Shown: positions 7,038 through 15,750 of the stretch, piece after piece
Layout: every line of letters begins with the position of its first letter
Numbering within the stretch: position 1 is the stretch's first letter
Notes under the pieces: generated by a model
Database searches by the model: none
Told to the model about the DNA's origin: nothing
The model's input: only the letters and a program-made list of their open reading frames with translations
From: a virus
Virus record (IMG/VR): IMGVR_UViG_3300044960_000659
Coordinates: 1 to 41,588 of that record
Direction: 5' to 3' (one strand)
DNA length: 41,588 nucleotides
Made by a program: the position numbers and the translations under genes

Positions 7038-8548
7038 TAAGCAGCTCCCTGTCGTACTACCCCCAGGCGATGCGCCTGGGACCGGGCGACAACATTTATC
7101 GGGTGAGGCAGACACTCGATGTGAAAGGTGTTATCGGCGGGGATGCTGGGATCGTAGAACCAGACACACCGCTCGAATACCTGGGCGACGCCGGTGCGCA
7201 CCCCACCTCGCGACGGGTCGTAGTAGGAGAATTCGAATTCATCCGACTCCGGATACCCGAAATGGGCTAAAGCCACGTGGTACGGGAACTGTTCGAACCG
7301 GGACTTGAAGCCACGTTCAAGGGACTTTCCGGTATTCGGAAAGAAGTAACTCGTTCGAGTAGGATCTTCCATTTGATCGTTCCAACCCAGGAATTTGGCG
7401 ATGGCGGACGCGGTGGCCCTGCCCGCCAGCTCGTTGAAGTACTTGCCACGGATGATTTCGATATCCGGGCTGTCATGCGCGCCGTACTCGAAGATGAGCC
7501 GGGTAGTGCGACGTCGTATCTCTTCGGTGGCGCGGAACACGCCCAGACGGCTGCCTTGGCTGCCGACGTAGGTCTGTTTCTCGCTCATGACGCCGTTGCC
7601 GCGCACCGGCAGGCCGGTAGCAGCGGAGACGTACTTGACCATGAGCGGGATGAGGATGTCGCGGGCATCGACATCGACATCGTTACCCCAATCGGGATAG
7701 ATGCCGAAGCAGCCGCGCCGTCCGCCGGCTCCTTCCGTGTGGACTTCGAGGAAGATGTCGGGCGGGTTGGCCGACACCGCCTGTCGCGCCGCCTCATATA
7801 AGGTACCGGGAAAATCTCCATCCCCCGGGATGGTGTCGTCGTCCGGGCCGTCGGGCGTACCTATCTCGGCTTGAATGCCCATGCGCCATAACTGAATGCT
7901 GATTTCTTCGGTCAACTCACCGACGATGCTATGCTCGACCGGGTTGCCGCCGCTGGTGTTGTGGTGCCCGGCAAGCAGGAAGACGCGCGGCATGGGTTTC
8001 CTTTCTATTGAGAGCAGGCGATTGGCGATGTCGCGGATCTTGACGTTGTAGTTGGGATCGACGGCCCAGCGTCCGTTGCCATAATCGGAGACGCGTTGGA
8101 TGCTGCCGCCCAGCCCGGCCTGGAGCACATTCCGGTAGCGTGGGTCGAGCGACGGGTCGGGTAGTCTGTCTGGGGACGGCCAGCGTTCCTGCGGTCCGTA
8201 GACGTAGGCGAGGAGGTGGACGACGAATGCGTCCACCCCCTCCTGCCAGGAAGCGAAGCTGTGACCCCGCGCCCCGCCCCCGGTCGCGCCGATGCCGCCG
8301 AAGTTGTACTGTTCGGGGCGCACATCGCCGGTGAAGGTGAAGTTGCCTGTCTCCAACAACATCTGCGCGGCCATAAGGGAGCCACGCAATCCGGCTGCCT
8401 GTTGATACGACAGGAGCCGGGAGAGGATGTCGAGGACGAGCGTCTGCGGGTAGGCATGATGCACCGTGGCGATGGCGTCGAACACCTGCGACGGCGTGAT
8501 ATCGGGATCGCCGCGTACCGGCGTGTCGAGGCTAAGTGTTGTTGTCAT
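7037..8548 (-). CDS. Two-domain endolysin: glucosaminidase plus N-acetylmuramoyl-L-alanine amidase
   Basis: This 503-residue protein cuts host peptidoglycan at lysis. Residues ~45-180 resemble a glucosaminidase/lysozyme-like domain (MAAQMLLETGNF with E66; NFGGIGATGGG; SWQEGVDAF). Residues ~187-390 are an Amidase_3-type zinc amidase with H195 (AGHHNTSGG), H270 (EVHTEG) and E354 (FEYGAH). Residues ~400-482 (FFPNTGKSLERGF ... HFGYPES ... VFERCVWFYDP) resemble the C-terminal repeat frequent in secreted Chloroflexota proteins and may be a wall-binding module. No signal peptide is visible, so export would need a holin, none of which is clearly seen. It is unusual in being transcribed within the replication operon. 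Confidence 0.85.
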   Translation of the reverse strand: MTTTLSLDTPVRGDPDITPSQVFDAIATVHHAYPQTLVLDILSRLLSYQQAAGLRGSLMAAQMLLETGNFTFTGDVRPEQYNFGGIGATGGGARGHSFASWQEGVDAFVVHLLAYVYGPQERWPSPDRLPDPSLDPRYRNVLQAGLGGSIQRVSDYGNGRWAVDPNYNVKIRDIANRLLSIERKPMPRVFLLAGHHNTSGGNPVEHSIVGELTEEISIQLWRMGIQAEIGTPDGPDDDTIPGDGDFPGTLYEAARQAVSANPPDIFLEVHTEGAGGRRGCFGIYPDWGNDVDVDARDILIPLMVKYVSAATGLPVRGNGVMSEKQTYVGSQGSRLGVFRATEEIRRRTTRLIFEYGAHDSPDIEIIRGKYFNELAGRATASAIAKFLGWNDQMEDPTRTSYFFPNTGKSLERGFKSRFEQFPYHVALAHFGYPESDEFEFSYYDPSRGGVRTGVAQVFERCVWFYDPSIPADNTFHIECLPHPINVVARSQAHRLGVVRQGAA

Positions 8549-8873
8549 CTCCTCGCTGCTCCTCCTGATAGGTAATCAGTTCCAGCAGGCGACCAACGGC
8601 AAAGTCGGGGATGTAATAGGTCTTGGTTTCCTTATCGCGCCAGAGAGGGACAAGGCCATAGGTTTGGACGTTATCAAGACCTTCCTGACGCATCTTGTAG
8701 GCGGTGTTGCCTGCGAACGACAGGCGGCGGTCTTGGATGAAGCGCCGCTCGACGATGCGGTCGCCGTCCTTAACGAGTCCGACGGTCACGATGGAGCTGA
8801 AGGCGTTCTCATATGGCGCGTTGGCCGCGTCGCGCGCTGCGTACTCCGGGGAGGTGGTTGCGGTCTTGCTCAT
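8532..8873 (-). CDS. Hypothetical 113-residue protein upstream of the endolysin
   Basis: The start at 8873 (MSKTATTSPEY) has GAGGAGCT upstream; the longer reading lacks this. It overlaps the end of the Cas4-like nuclease gene by 65 bases and the endolysin start by 17. The sequence has a beta-rich centre (IVTVGLVKDGDRIVERRFIQDRRLSF) and WRDKETKTYYIPDF, and no family is recognised. It could be a small DNA-metabolism protein, in line with its operon. The function is unassigned. Confidence 0.6.
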   Translation of the reverse strand: MSKTATTSPEYAARDAANAPYENAFSSIVTVGLVKDGDRIVERRFIQDRRLSFAGNTAYKMRQEGLDNVQTYGLVPLWRDKETKTYYIPDFAVGRLLELITYQEEQRGDDNNT

Positions 8874-9651
8874 TTTTGGATAGCTCCTCACAGTATGTCT
8901 TTACAGGACAATATCTACACATCCAGTAGTTAGGGTCGTCCTCGGTAAACGCTGGGGGAAGCGTCCCGGTGGATATAACATCGGCTATTGGTTTACACAT
9001 GTCAACCGCGAGGTTGTACGTGTCCTCGATATCCCACAAGTCGATCTCTACATACCTGCGAGTAGCCTCCTTGACTGTTCTCACATACCAGATACCGGCA
9101 GAATCAATGTCGTAGCCGTTGAGTTCTGCCAACAGATGATACAGATTTACCTGAAGTTCGTGTTCGTCATCTGGTAATTTGCGTGTCTCCCACCTCCCGG
9201 TTTCCATGTTCTTTTTGCGGAACTCGCTCACCGTCTTGTAGTCGATAATGCGGCTGCGTTCGGGATCGAGTACGTCGATTGTCCCGCGAAAAGGGACCTT
9301 GATGAGTTCTCCAGTTGTTGGGGCAACCACCTCCAATTCCGCTTCTAACGTGAGTTCATGTAATCCGGCCTCCTGGTTCGCCAACCAGAGGTGGATGGCA
9401 TGTCCGACGCCGGCGGCCCAGCGGTTTTCAATATTGAGTGCGTAATTGTGGTGTTGCTTCAGGGCGCGCTGGCGCAAACAACGGGTTGCGTTCGATGGGC
9501 GGAACCACAGGCCATCCTGCTCGGGTCCTTCGCGCATCGCCCGCAACGCGGCCAGGGGGAACGAGGCGAAACATCCCTCCTCTCGCGCTATTTCTTCAGC
9601 TTCTTCGACCGTGTAGGTCTCGTCGTTATAGATCCAATACGCATGCGGCAT
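8809..9651 (-). CDS. Cas4/RecB-like PD-(D/E)XK nuclease with Fe-S cysteines
   Basis: The 280-residue protein has a RecB-type nuclease core: H84, D126 (FRGTIDV), D137-Y-K139 (RIIDYKT) and the Q167/Y171 motif (LQVNLY). Cysteines C58, C245, C248 and C254 (MCRYCPVKTYC) are placed as in Cas4/AddB nucleases that bind a 4Fe-4S cluster. The expected activity is exonuclease processing of DNA ends for recombination or host DNA breakdown. It follows primase with a one-base overlap (TGATG). No CRISPR array or other cas gene is in the window, so a replication/recombination role is more likely than spacer capture. Confidence 0.85.
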   Translation of the reverse strand: MPHAYWIYNDETYTVEEAEEIAREEGCFASFPLAALRAMREGPEQDGLWFRPSNATRCLRQRALKQHHNYALNIENRWAAGVGHAIHLWLANQEAGLHELTLEAELEVVAPTTGELIKVPFRGTIDVLDPERSRIIDYKTVSEFRKKNMETGRWETRKLPDDEHELQVNLYHLLAELNGYDIDSAGIWYVRTVKEATRRYVEIDLWDIEDTYNLAVDMCKPIADVISTGTLPPAFTEDDPNYWMCRYCPVKTYCEELSKNEQDRNHLPGVRSARRGQRAI

Positions 9652-10505
9652 CAGTCTGTCCTCATCAACGCTTGCTCAACGCCGCGATATCCGTGGGTCA
9701 CATACAACTCCGATATGTCGTTAGCTCCTTCCCAATGCGCTCGTACCGCCCAGGGGTAGTGACGCAGCAGCTCCTCCGCTGCGGCCTCGCCCGCCTCGTC
9801 CTGATCGGTCGCGATGACCAGGCGGGCGTTCCGTGGCGGGGCGTACCCGTTGCGGCGTAACGTTTCGGCGAGTGACCCCGCCCCGCTGACGGCGGTGACG
9901 GGGGCGTAGCCGAGCTGGTGCAGGACGAGCGCATCCAACTCACCTTCGCAGATGACCCGTACCCCGTTGCGCCGGGGATACGGTTGATAGAGGGCCAGCC
10001 GCTCGGCGGTGCGCTGGATGTACTTGGGCGCGTCGGGGTCGGTGTACTTCGGGTCGGCGCGGAGTTTGTACCCCAGGTGGCGTTCCCCACCGATGGGGAT
10101 GACGAAGCGTTCCCCCGTATGCCCCAGCTTCTGTTCAAGAATGGTCGCGTACCAGATGCCTCGTTGCAGGAGCCAGTCGATACGCTCCCGGCGCGGGCCG
10201 TGGACGAGTGTGTGGTGCCAGATGTCGCACATGAGCGCCGACGCGCGCGGGTCGAACGCGTTGCGCTGCCGCTCTTGCTTACGCGGGGGGAGCGGCGTCC
10301 CGGTGTACCCGATACGTTCGAGAAATGCCTGGGCTGTTTCCCCTTTGCCGCAGACGAAGCACCACGACCCGTCGGGGTAGACGGCCATGGATGGGCTGGT
10401 ATCGGCGTGGAAGGGGCACAACACCCAGAGCGGGCCGTGGCCTGCGGGTTCCCCCACCGCATAGCGGATGTCACTCGCCTTCGACGATGAGGTCGGGGCT
10501 GACAT
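9651..10505 (-). CDS. dnaG: DnaG-type DNA primase
   Basis: This 284-residue primase makes RNA primers at the fork. It has an N-terminal zinc-binding domain (C30-P-F-H33 and C49-F-V-C52) and a TOPRIM domain with E187 (CEGELDALVL) and D234/D236 (ATDQDEAGE). It is much shorter than bacterial DnaG and lacks the helicase-binding C-terminus, as in many phages. The ATG at 10505 has AGAAGG nine bases before it and overlaps the polymerase gene by 35 bases. The helicase is encoded separately a few genes upstream. Confidence 0.9.
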   Translation of the reverse strand: MSAPTSSSKASDIRYAVGEPAGHGPLWVLCPFHADTSPSMAVYPDGSWCFVCGKGETAQAFLERIGYTGTPLPPRKQERQRNAFDPRASALMCDIWHHTLVHGPRRERIDWLLQRGIWYATILEQKLGHTGERFVIPIGGERHLGYKLRADPKYTDPDAPKYIQRTAERLALYQPYPRRNGVRVICEGELDALVLHQLGYAPVTAVSGAGSLAETLRRNGYAPPRNARLVIATDQDEAGEAAAEELLRHYPWAVRAHWEGANDISELYVTHGYRGVEQALMRTD

Positions 10506-12528
10506 CGACGACATCCTTCTCGTTCCAGCTGCTGCTGACCACGACGTCAACAGCCGGGGGGAGGCGCTTGAAGACGCTGTTGGCAGCCTCGATCATGCGC
10601 TGGCGCACCCGCTCGGCAGCCCAACCGCCGATCTCATGCGGCACCTCGCAGACGATCTCGTCGTAGACCTGGATGAGGATCGACCCTTCGGGCCAGAGAT
10701 CGTCTTGGATACGGCCCATGGCGATCTTGGTGATGTCGGCATTGCACCCCTGGATGACGTGGTTGGCCCCGCGTCGCTTGACCGTGGCGTTCCAGGTCTT
10801 GTGATCGTAGTCAGACGGCGGTTCGAGCGGGAAGTACCGCTTACGTCCGAGCGGGGTCGCGGCAAAGCTGTGTTCAGCCGCTTTCTGCCCCTGCTCGCGC
10901 AGCCATTCGTCCGCATCGGGGAAGGTGTCCCGCCACGATTGGAGCAGATCCTTCGCCTGAAGAAACGAGTAGAAGATGCCTCCTTCCGCGAGGGTGCGTT
11001 GGACCGACCCCGGCCCCGCGCCGTACATGATGCTGAAGTTGATGATCTTGGCGACCTTGCGGTTCTCTTCGGTGACGGTACCGAAGAGGCTATGCGCGGT
11101 GACGCTGTGTAGATCGTCTCCGGCCAGGAAGGTGGCGAGCATCAACTCATCGCCGGAGAGTTCGGCCAGCAGGCGGTATTCCATCTGCGCGTAGTCGGCG
11201 ACGACGAGCACCATCCCCTCTCCGGCGATGAAGCAGCTGCGGTAGCGTGGGTCGATCTTGGCGCTCGGCATCTGGAGCAGGTTCGGGTTCGAACAGCTCG
11301 GACGCCCCGTGGCGGTGCCGATCTGCCGGAAGGTCGCCCGTAGACGCCCGTCGGGGCCGATACGGCGGATAACCGGCTCGCCGAACGCGGTGACGAGCTT
11401 CTGCTTCTTCTTGTAGGCCAACAGCGGCAGCAGGACACTGGTGCGTATTTCGTCGTCGGCTGTCGCCAGCGCGGTGTAAAGGGTCTTGGCCTGGACGTTT
11501 TGGATGTTGATACCTTCGGCAACTAGTGCTTCCTTAAGCTGTTCCGGCGCGTTGAGGTTGATCGGTTCCTCGTCCAGTTTCGGACGCTCTGGGCGTGGGT
11601 TGTCCTTGCGCCACTGCTGCATGTGGGCGCGGACGAAGCGTTTGCGTCCTTTTGGCTGGCCGTCTTTCTTGTCGATCGACTGGTCGAGCCAGGCGTCTTC
11701 CCAGTCGTACACCGCTCCGGCGGCGAGATCGCGCTCCCAAACAGCGGCGTAGTAGTTGGTCGCGTTTTCAACCTGCCGCAGATAAGCCTCGAAAGCCTCC
11801 TGTTTGGCGTCGAACTTGGCGATCTTCTGGTGCAGGATGTGTGGAGTGAACCGCGCTTGGAGCGTAGTCGCCAGACGATCGCGTTCGTCACGGGCCTCTT
11901 CGATCAGTTTGGTGATGCGGGGGACGTTGACGGCGACGCCGCGCCGCATCATCTCGGCGAAAGCGGGCAGGGCCTGACATTCGATGTGCCAAACGTCCTT
12001 CAGCCCCTCGCTGCGCAGCTCCCGGTACTGCTGCCTGGCGATTTCGGGCAGCGGGATTACGTCGTATCCGGCATATTCGACCTGCTCCGGCGAGAGCGGG
12101 TCCGGGCCGAGGGTGAAGGAGGTTTGCAACTCCTTGTCAAGCACCAGGCCGAGACGGCGTTGTGCCGTCTCCTTGAGCGAGGTTGACCACTCCAGACCGG
12201 CGCGTAACAATCCCTCCGCCAGCCAGGTGTCCACGACGGTGCTGGGATACCCGCAATCGTATTTCTGCTGGAGGAAGGCCAGGTCGAAGGCGGCGTTGTG
12301 CAGGATGAGACGCCGGGAGAAGATGCTACGCATGACCCATTCCCGGATTGTATCTTCCGCGTGATTGCGCAGATCGACGACAACGGCGTCCGTACCGTCG
12401 GAGACAGCGACGCAGACGATGGCATCGGTGACAACATCCAACCCGGTGGTTTCGATGTCGATGGCCAGCCAGGATTTGTCCGGAAACAGGTCTGCGGGTA
12501 GCTGCGTTGTGTAGGTGATAGCGCTCAT
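10471..12528 (-). CDS. polA: Family A DNA polymerase with 3'-5' exonuclease
   Basis: This 685-residue replicative polymerase has all three exonuclease motifs: DIETTG (~24-29), HNAAFD (~77-82) and YAGYD (~152). The polymerase motifs are A, DYAQMEYR (~445); B, RKVAKIINFSIMYG (~492); and C, VYDE (~622). Motif C has Tyr in place of the usual His, and motif B keeps Phe at the position equal to E. coli F762. No 5' nuclease domain is present. About 100 residues with charged repeats (~265-340) sit between the exonuclease and palm regions. The ATG overlaps the previous stop as ATGA. Confidence 0.95.
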   Translation of the reverse strand: MSAITYTTQLPADLFPDKSWLAIDIETTGLDVVTDAIVCVAVSDGTDAVVVDLRNHAEDTIREWVMRSIFSRRLILHNAAFDLAFLQQKYDCGYPSTVVDTWLAEGLLRAGLEWSTSLKETAQRRLGLVLDKELQTSFTLGPDPLSPEQVEYAGYDVIPLPEIARQQYRELRSEGLKDVWHIECQALPAFAEMMRRGVAVNVPRITKLIEEARDERDRLATTLQARFTPHILHQKIAKFDAKQEAFEAYLRQVENATNYYAAVWERDLAAGAVYDWEDAWLDQSIDKKDGQPKGRKRFVRAHMQQWRKDNPRPERPKLDEEPINLNAPEQLKEALVAEGINIQNVQAKTLYTALATADDEIRTSVLLPLLAYKKKQKLVTAFGEPVIRRIGPDGRLRATFRQIGTATGRPSCSNPNLLQMPSAKIDPRYRSCFIAGEGMVLVVADYAQMEYRLLAELSGDELMLATFLAGDDLHSVTAHSLFGTVTEENRKVAKIINFSIMYGAGPGSVQRTLAEGGIFYSFLQAKDLLQSWRDTFPDADEWLREQGQKAAEHSFAATPLGRKRYFPLEPPSDYDHKTWNATVKRRGANHVIQGCNADITKIAMGRIQDDLWPEGSILIQVYDEIVCEVPHEIGGWAAERVRQRMIEAANSVFKRLPPAVDVVVSSSWNEKDVVDVSPDLIVEGE

Positions 12529-12887
12529 GTGTCCTGATCTGTACCCTCTTCCTCCGTCGTGGCCTGGCGCGTAAGTCGCTCGAACTCATCGAGCAAAACG
12601 GCGACCCAGGTTTCCCCGCGCACCGCCCGTCCCCCGGTAAAGGCGAAGGCGAATTTCTTACCGGGGTTCATCTTGCGATACCGGCGTATCTGCTCCATCC
12701 ATTCGGCCAGTTCGGTGGTGCTCTGGAGCCGGTACCCTTCACGTTGTTTGCATTCGATGCGATACCCCCTTGCGGTGACGTCGCCGTCGTGTTGGTGGTA
12801 GAGGTGACCGCCGAGGACGCGGGCGATTTTTTTCTCGAATTCTCGACCTCGACGACGGGAGAGGGCCTGACGGCTACTCTGCGGCAT
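12525..12887 (-). CDS. Holliday-junction-resolvase-like PD-(D/E)XK nuclease
   Basis: The 120-residue protein has the short HJC-type core: E17 (GREFEKKIARVL), D36 (HDGDVTARG) and E45-C-K47 (YRIECKQREG), followed by a helix and FAFAFTGG. Such enzymes cleave branched DNA made in replication and recombination before packaging. The family is inferred from the motif spacing. It lies between helicase (TGATG overlap) and polymerase (ATGA overlap), with an AGGGGGTG ribosome site. A related VRR-NUC-type or restriction-like nuclease is the main alternative. Confidence 0.75.
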   Translation of the reverse strand: MPQSSRQALSRRRGREFEKKIARVLGGHLYHQHDGDVTARGYRIECKQREGYRLQSTTELAEWMEQIRRYRKMNPGKKFAFAFTGGRAVRGETWVAVLLDEFERLTRQATTEEEGTDQDT

Positions 12888-13750
12888 CAACCCACCCCCT
12901 GAAGGAAGTAGCCGACATCCTCGAAAACGACCCGTTCGGGGTCGAATACCAGGGCAACCGCGCCCTTCAGACCCGAGCGGTTCTTCTCGACGGTGAGGGT
13001 TGCGGGCCAGAGCGGGCCGGTCTGGTGTGGGTTGTCGATCACCCAGACGGCGTCGGCGTCCTCTTTGACCCGTCCCGACCCCCTCACGTTATGCATGGTG
13101 GCCCGTTCCGGGTCGCCGGTGACCTGACTGCCGATGATGATGGGGATGTTTTCGACGTTGCATACGTTTTTCAACTCCAAAGATACCCTGCTTACCTCGT
13201 CATAACCGGTTGAGTTACCCTGTACGGTGATGCGCTGGAGGTAATCGACGGCAACTAACACGATTGGAGGCCCTGAGAGCTTGCGTTGGTTGATATCAGA
13301 CAGCAGTTCGTATAGGTCTAACGAGCGTCCTGCCTGAAATTCTACCACATTATCGAGTTTTAGCAACAGTTCAGCGCAGGTTAGCCACTTTTCTCGGTCA
13401 TCTCCGGCCTCTCCGGAGCGTATGCGCAGCGGAGAAACGCCGCTCATGGCGCTGATTTGACGCAAAAGGAGGGATTGTTCGGTCATTTCAGGCGAATATA
13501 ACAGAACTTTACCCTCCTTACCGGAGTCAACGAGGTCTTGAGCGACGTTGAAGACGATTTGATTGATAAATGCGCTCTTTCCGTGACTGGTTTTCGCGAC
13601 AACGACGACTAATTCTCCCGGATGCAGGCCTCTGGTGATCTCATCAAGCGCCGCAAAACCGGTTGAAATGCCAAAAACATGTCGTTTTTCGCTATTCCAG
13701 CGTTTTTCCTGCTCCAGAAGCCGTTCCAGCGCGTGTTTAAGCTGTCCCAC
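12887..13750 (-). CDS. dnaB: DnaB-like replicative helicase (ATPase domain only)
   Basis: This 287-residue RecA-fold helicase has Walker A (AKTSHGKSAF, about residues 51-60), a Walker B-type VDYLQ (~168), and a GSQVTGDP/VRGSGRVKEDAD segment typical of DnaB-family ATPases. The DnaB N-terminal domain is missing and replaced by a ~30-residue helical arm (LKHALERLLEQEKRW). A GTG at 13750 with GGCAGG nine bases upstream is preferred over a TTG three codons earlier. It would unwind DNA at the fork for the polymerase and primase encoded next. Confidence 0.9.
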   Translation of the reverse strand: MGQLKHALERLLEQEKRWNSEKRHVFGISTGFAALDEITRGLHPGELVVVVAKTSHGKSAFINQIVFNVAQDLVDSGKEGKVLLYSPEMTEQSLLLRQISAMSGVSPLRIRSGEAGDDREKWLTCAELLLKLDNVVEFQAGRSLDLYELLSDINQRKLSGPPIVLVAVDYLQRITVQGNSTGYDEVSRVSLELKNVCNVENIPIIIGSQVTGDPERATMHNVRGSGRVKEDADAVWVIDNPHQTGPLWPATLTVEKNRSGLKGAVALVFDPERVVFEDVGYFLQGVG

Positions 13751-14075
13751 GGCGCACAACCTGCCGCGCCAGACGCATCGCAGCCTGCGTTGGGTCCTTG
13801 GGATAGGCGGGAGACCGCTGATACTGCTCGCTGGCCTGTAAAACCTGCTCCGGAGTGAGTCTGCGGGAGGTGTTGATGAGGTATCCGACGACGTTGACTA
13901 CTCCCTTGCGGTCGGCAGCCTCCTGAACGACGCGAAACAGGGCATTGGCGACCTCTTTGCGCCCCGCGACGTAGGACAGCAAGAGGCTGAGCGCCTGTGG
14001 GTCGAGCGTTTCCGAGTGTGGGAAGCGTGATTGGTACGTTTCGACGAACCAGGTTTCGAAAGCAGTGTCAGTCAT
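13737..14075 (-). CDS. Hypothetical 112-residue helical protein
   Basis: The start at 14075 (MTDTAFETWF) has GGGGAGGA at correct spacing. The product is helical (LDPQALSLLLSYVAGRKEVANALFRVVQEAADRKGVVNVVGYLI) with a basic end (MRLARQVVRRGTA). No family is recognised. Its position directly before a DnaB-like helicase lacking its N-terminal domain makes a helicase loader or adaptor a reasonable guess, but nothing in the sequence proves it. Confidence 0.65.
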   Translation of the reverse strand: MTDTAFETWFVETYQSRFPHSETLDPQALSLLLSYVAGRKEVANALFRVVQEAADRKGVVNVVGYLINTSRRLTPEQVLQASEQYQRSPAYPKDPTQAAMRLARQVVRRGTA

Positions 14076-14925
14076 AACGCGATCCTCCCCATTTGCGCAG
14101 GCGTCCGGTGTCACGCAGGTACTCGCGCAGGCGTTTGTGGCCAATACCGAAATGGCGGGCGACTTCCGCGACGCTCTTGCGGGACAGTTCGTACTCGTCG
14201 GCCGCCGCTTCGAGGCGGCTACTCTCGGTGATGCCTGTCCAGATGCCGGGGTCGTCGGGGAGCGGGGTATCGGTCACTGGCGTGATGTTTTGCCGCAGGA
14301 GACGGTCCCATTCGATGCGCACATTGCGCGAGTAGAGAGCGAGGAGGGTCTCGGCGGCGGTCAAGATGCCCGGTACCTCATACATGACTTCGGCCATGAA
14401 CTGGCTGTACTCCACGTCGATGTCTTTGGTGCGTAGGTAGTCCTGCGCGTCGGCGCGCAAGGGCATCGGGCGGTCGGGTGGATAGTGGTCGCGGAGTAAT
14501 TCCCACCCGTACTGGCGCTCGGCAATGAGGGTGAGCGCGGCGCGCAGGGCGACGTAGAGTGACCAGGTCGCGTAGGTGGCGACGGGATAGCGCGATGTGA
14601 CAAGCTGCTCGAAAAAAGTCTGGTACAGGAAGTTGTCGCGCAGGTCGGCGGAACGTTCCGCAGCGTACACCCGTGGGTGGTTGCCGGGGAGGATTGCCGC
14701 AGGCGTTTCGCCTTCCTCACGCGGTGGAAGGAAGCGTCGCCAGTCGTCATCGTTGTGTAGGACGGCGAACCGTTCGGCGACGCTTCGATCCAGACGGGTA
14801 GATTCGCGATCCTCGCGCCGGGCGATTTTGGCAACCTCGGCCATGTATATGCGCGCCCGCTCCTCTTCCGCCTCGGCCTGAGCGCGGACGGCCTTGCGAC
14901 GCATAACAAGGTCGTTGAAGTTCAC
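14068..14925 (-). CDS. Protein with C-terminal helix-turn-helix
   Basis: The 285-residue protein starts at a GTG overlapping the upstream stop (GTGA). Residues 1-60 are a charged helical region (AQAEAEEERARIYMAEVAKIARRED). The middle is helical and Tyr-rich. The last ~45 residues (YELSRKSVAEVARHFGIGHKRLREYLRDTG) form a clear HTH like that of Fis or resolvase proteins. It probably binds DNA. Being the second gene of the replication operon, next to candidate iterons, it could be an initiator or helicase loader. That role is inference. Confidence 0.65.
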   Translation of the reverse strand: MNFNDLVMRRKAVRAQAEAEEERARIYMAEVAKIARREDRESTRLDRSVAERFAVLHNDDDWRRFLPPREEGETPAAILPGNHPRVYAAERSADLRDNFLYQTFFEQLVTSRYPVATYATWSLYVALRAALTLIAERQYGWELLRDHYPPDRPMPLRADAQDYLRTKDIDVEYSQFMAEVMYEVPGILTAAETLLALYSRNVRIEWDRLLRQNITPVTDTPLPDDPGIWTGITESSRLEAAADEYELSRKSVAEVARHFGIGHKRLREYLRDTGRLRKWGGSRYD

Positions 14926-15632
14926 GGGGCTGTCCGTTTCTCACACGTCAGGCAGAGGACACGGCCCTTGTTGCGGACTTTGGACAGCGCGGCCCGGCTG
15001 GGCTTGACCGCCGCGCCACACCCCTCGCAGGTAGCGTCGGTGGCGAGGGTTGGTTCAGCGGTCTTGGGAGCAGAGGCGGGGGAAACCATCGCTCCGGTAG
15101 CCTTCGCGGCCGGGGTGTCTTCGAACTCCTCGATGAAGTTGGCGTCGAGGTTGAGCGCGTCACCGAGGGCGCGGGCCTTGGCGCGGGTATCGGCCATGCG
15201 TACCAGGTGCTTGGCGACGCCGGGGCTACAATTGTCGCTGGTGGCGTCCCCGGTGCCGTGGTAGGTTTCGAAGCCGTGTTCGAGGCTAAAGAAGACGGCT
15301 TCGACCGAGCAGATGGCGATGGGCAGCTCCTCGACCTGCTTGGGATACTTGACGGTGGTGAGGATTGGCGGGTGCAGTTGGCGGAAGCCGACGAAGCCGT
15401 TGGCGTGGGCGTAGTCGAGTACTTCGCGGTAGGTGTAGTACTTCTTCCCGCCTTGGACGGTGACGCTGCCGATGTTGTGACGAGTTCGGTCTACTCGCCA
15501 CGCGTGGCTTGGTAATTCAGATACTTTGCTTGACGAATCTACGGGTAACACGTCGTGGGACAGACTGAAATTGGACTGATCCAATAGTTCTTCCATTCGT
15601 TCGTCGCGGACATCCTCGTAGGTCTTGGGCAT
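14922..15632 (-). CDS. Putative single-strand annealing/recombination protein with zinc ribbon
   Basis: This is the first gene of the replication operon, 236 residues. The start at 15632 (MPKTYEDVRDERM) has GAAGAGGGA before it and lies ~46 bases below the promoter. The core contains LVRMADTRAKARALGDALNL, similar to the ETRAxxRALR-type segment found in phage annealing or Rad52/ERF-like proteins, preceded by beta strands. The C-terminus after a Pro/Ala linker is a zinc ribbon (CEGCG ... CLTC). The expected role is binding and annealing of single-stranded DNA. Confidence in the family is moderate; an SSB-like or nuclease-partner role is possible. Confidence 0.55.
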   Translation of the reverse strand: MPKTYEDVRDERMEELLDQSNFSLSHDVLPVDSSSKVSELPSHAWRVDRTRHNIGSVTVQGGKKYYTYREVLDYAHANGFVGFRQLHPPILTTVKYPKQVEELPIAICSVEAVFFSLEHGFETYHGTGDATSDNCSPGVAKHLVRMADTRAKARALGDALNLDANFIEEFEDTPAAKATGAMVSPASAPKTAEPTLATDATCEGCGAAVKPSRAALSKVRNKGRVLCLTCEKRTAP

Positions 15633-15684
15633 AGTTCCCTCTTCCGTTGCTGGCCCGGCCGGGTATCGAGCGGTTGGTAGGGGA

Positions 15685-15712
15685 ATTATACCACAGCGCG
15701 GAGGGGTAGCAA
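15685..15712 (-). promoter_or_regulatory. Sigma-70-like promoter of the replication operon
   Basis: On the minus strand TTGCTA (15712-15707) and a perfect TATAAT (15690-15685) are separated by 16 bases, giving a start near 15678. A GGGTA/TACCC inverted repeat (15704-15717) covers the -35 box and may be an operator. Confidence 0.75.
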
Positions 15713-15750
15713 TACCCAACCCGGGGTTTTTGGCTTGTAGACGCGGAAAC

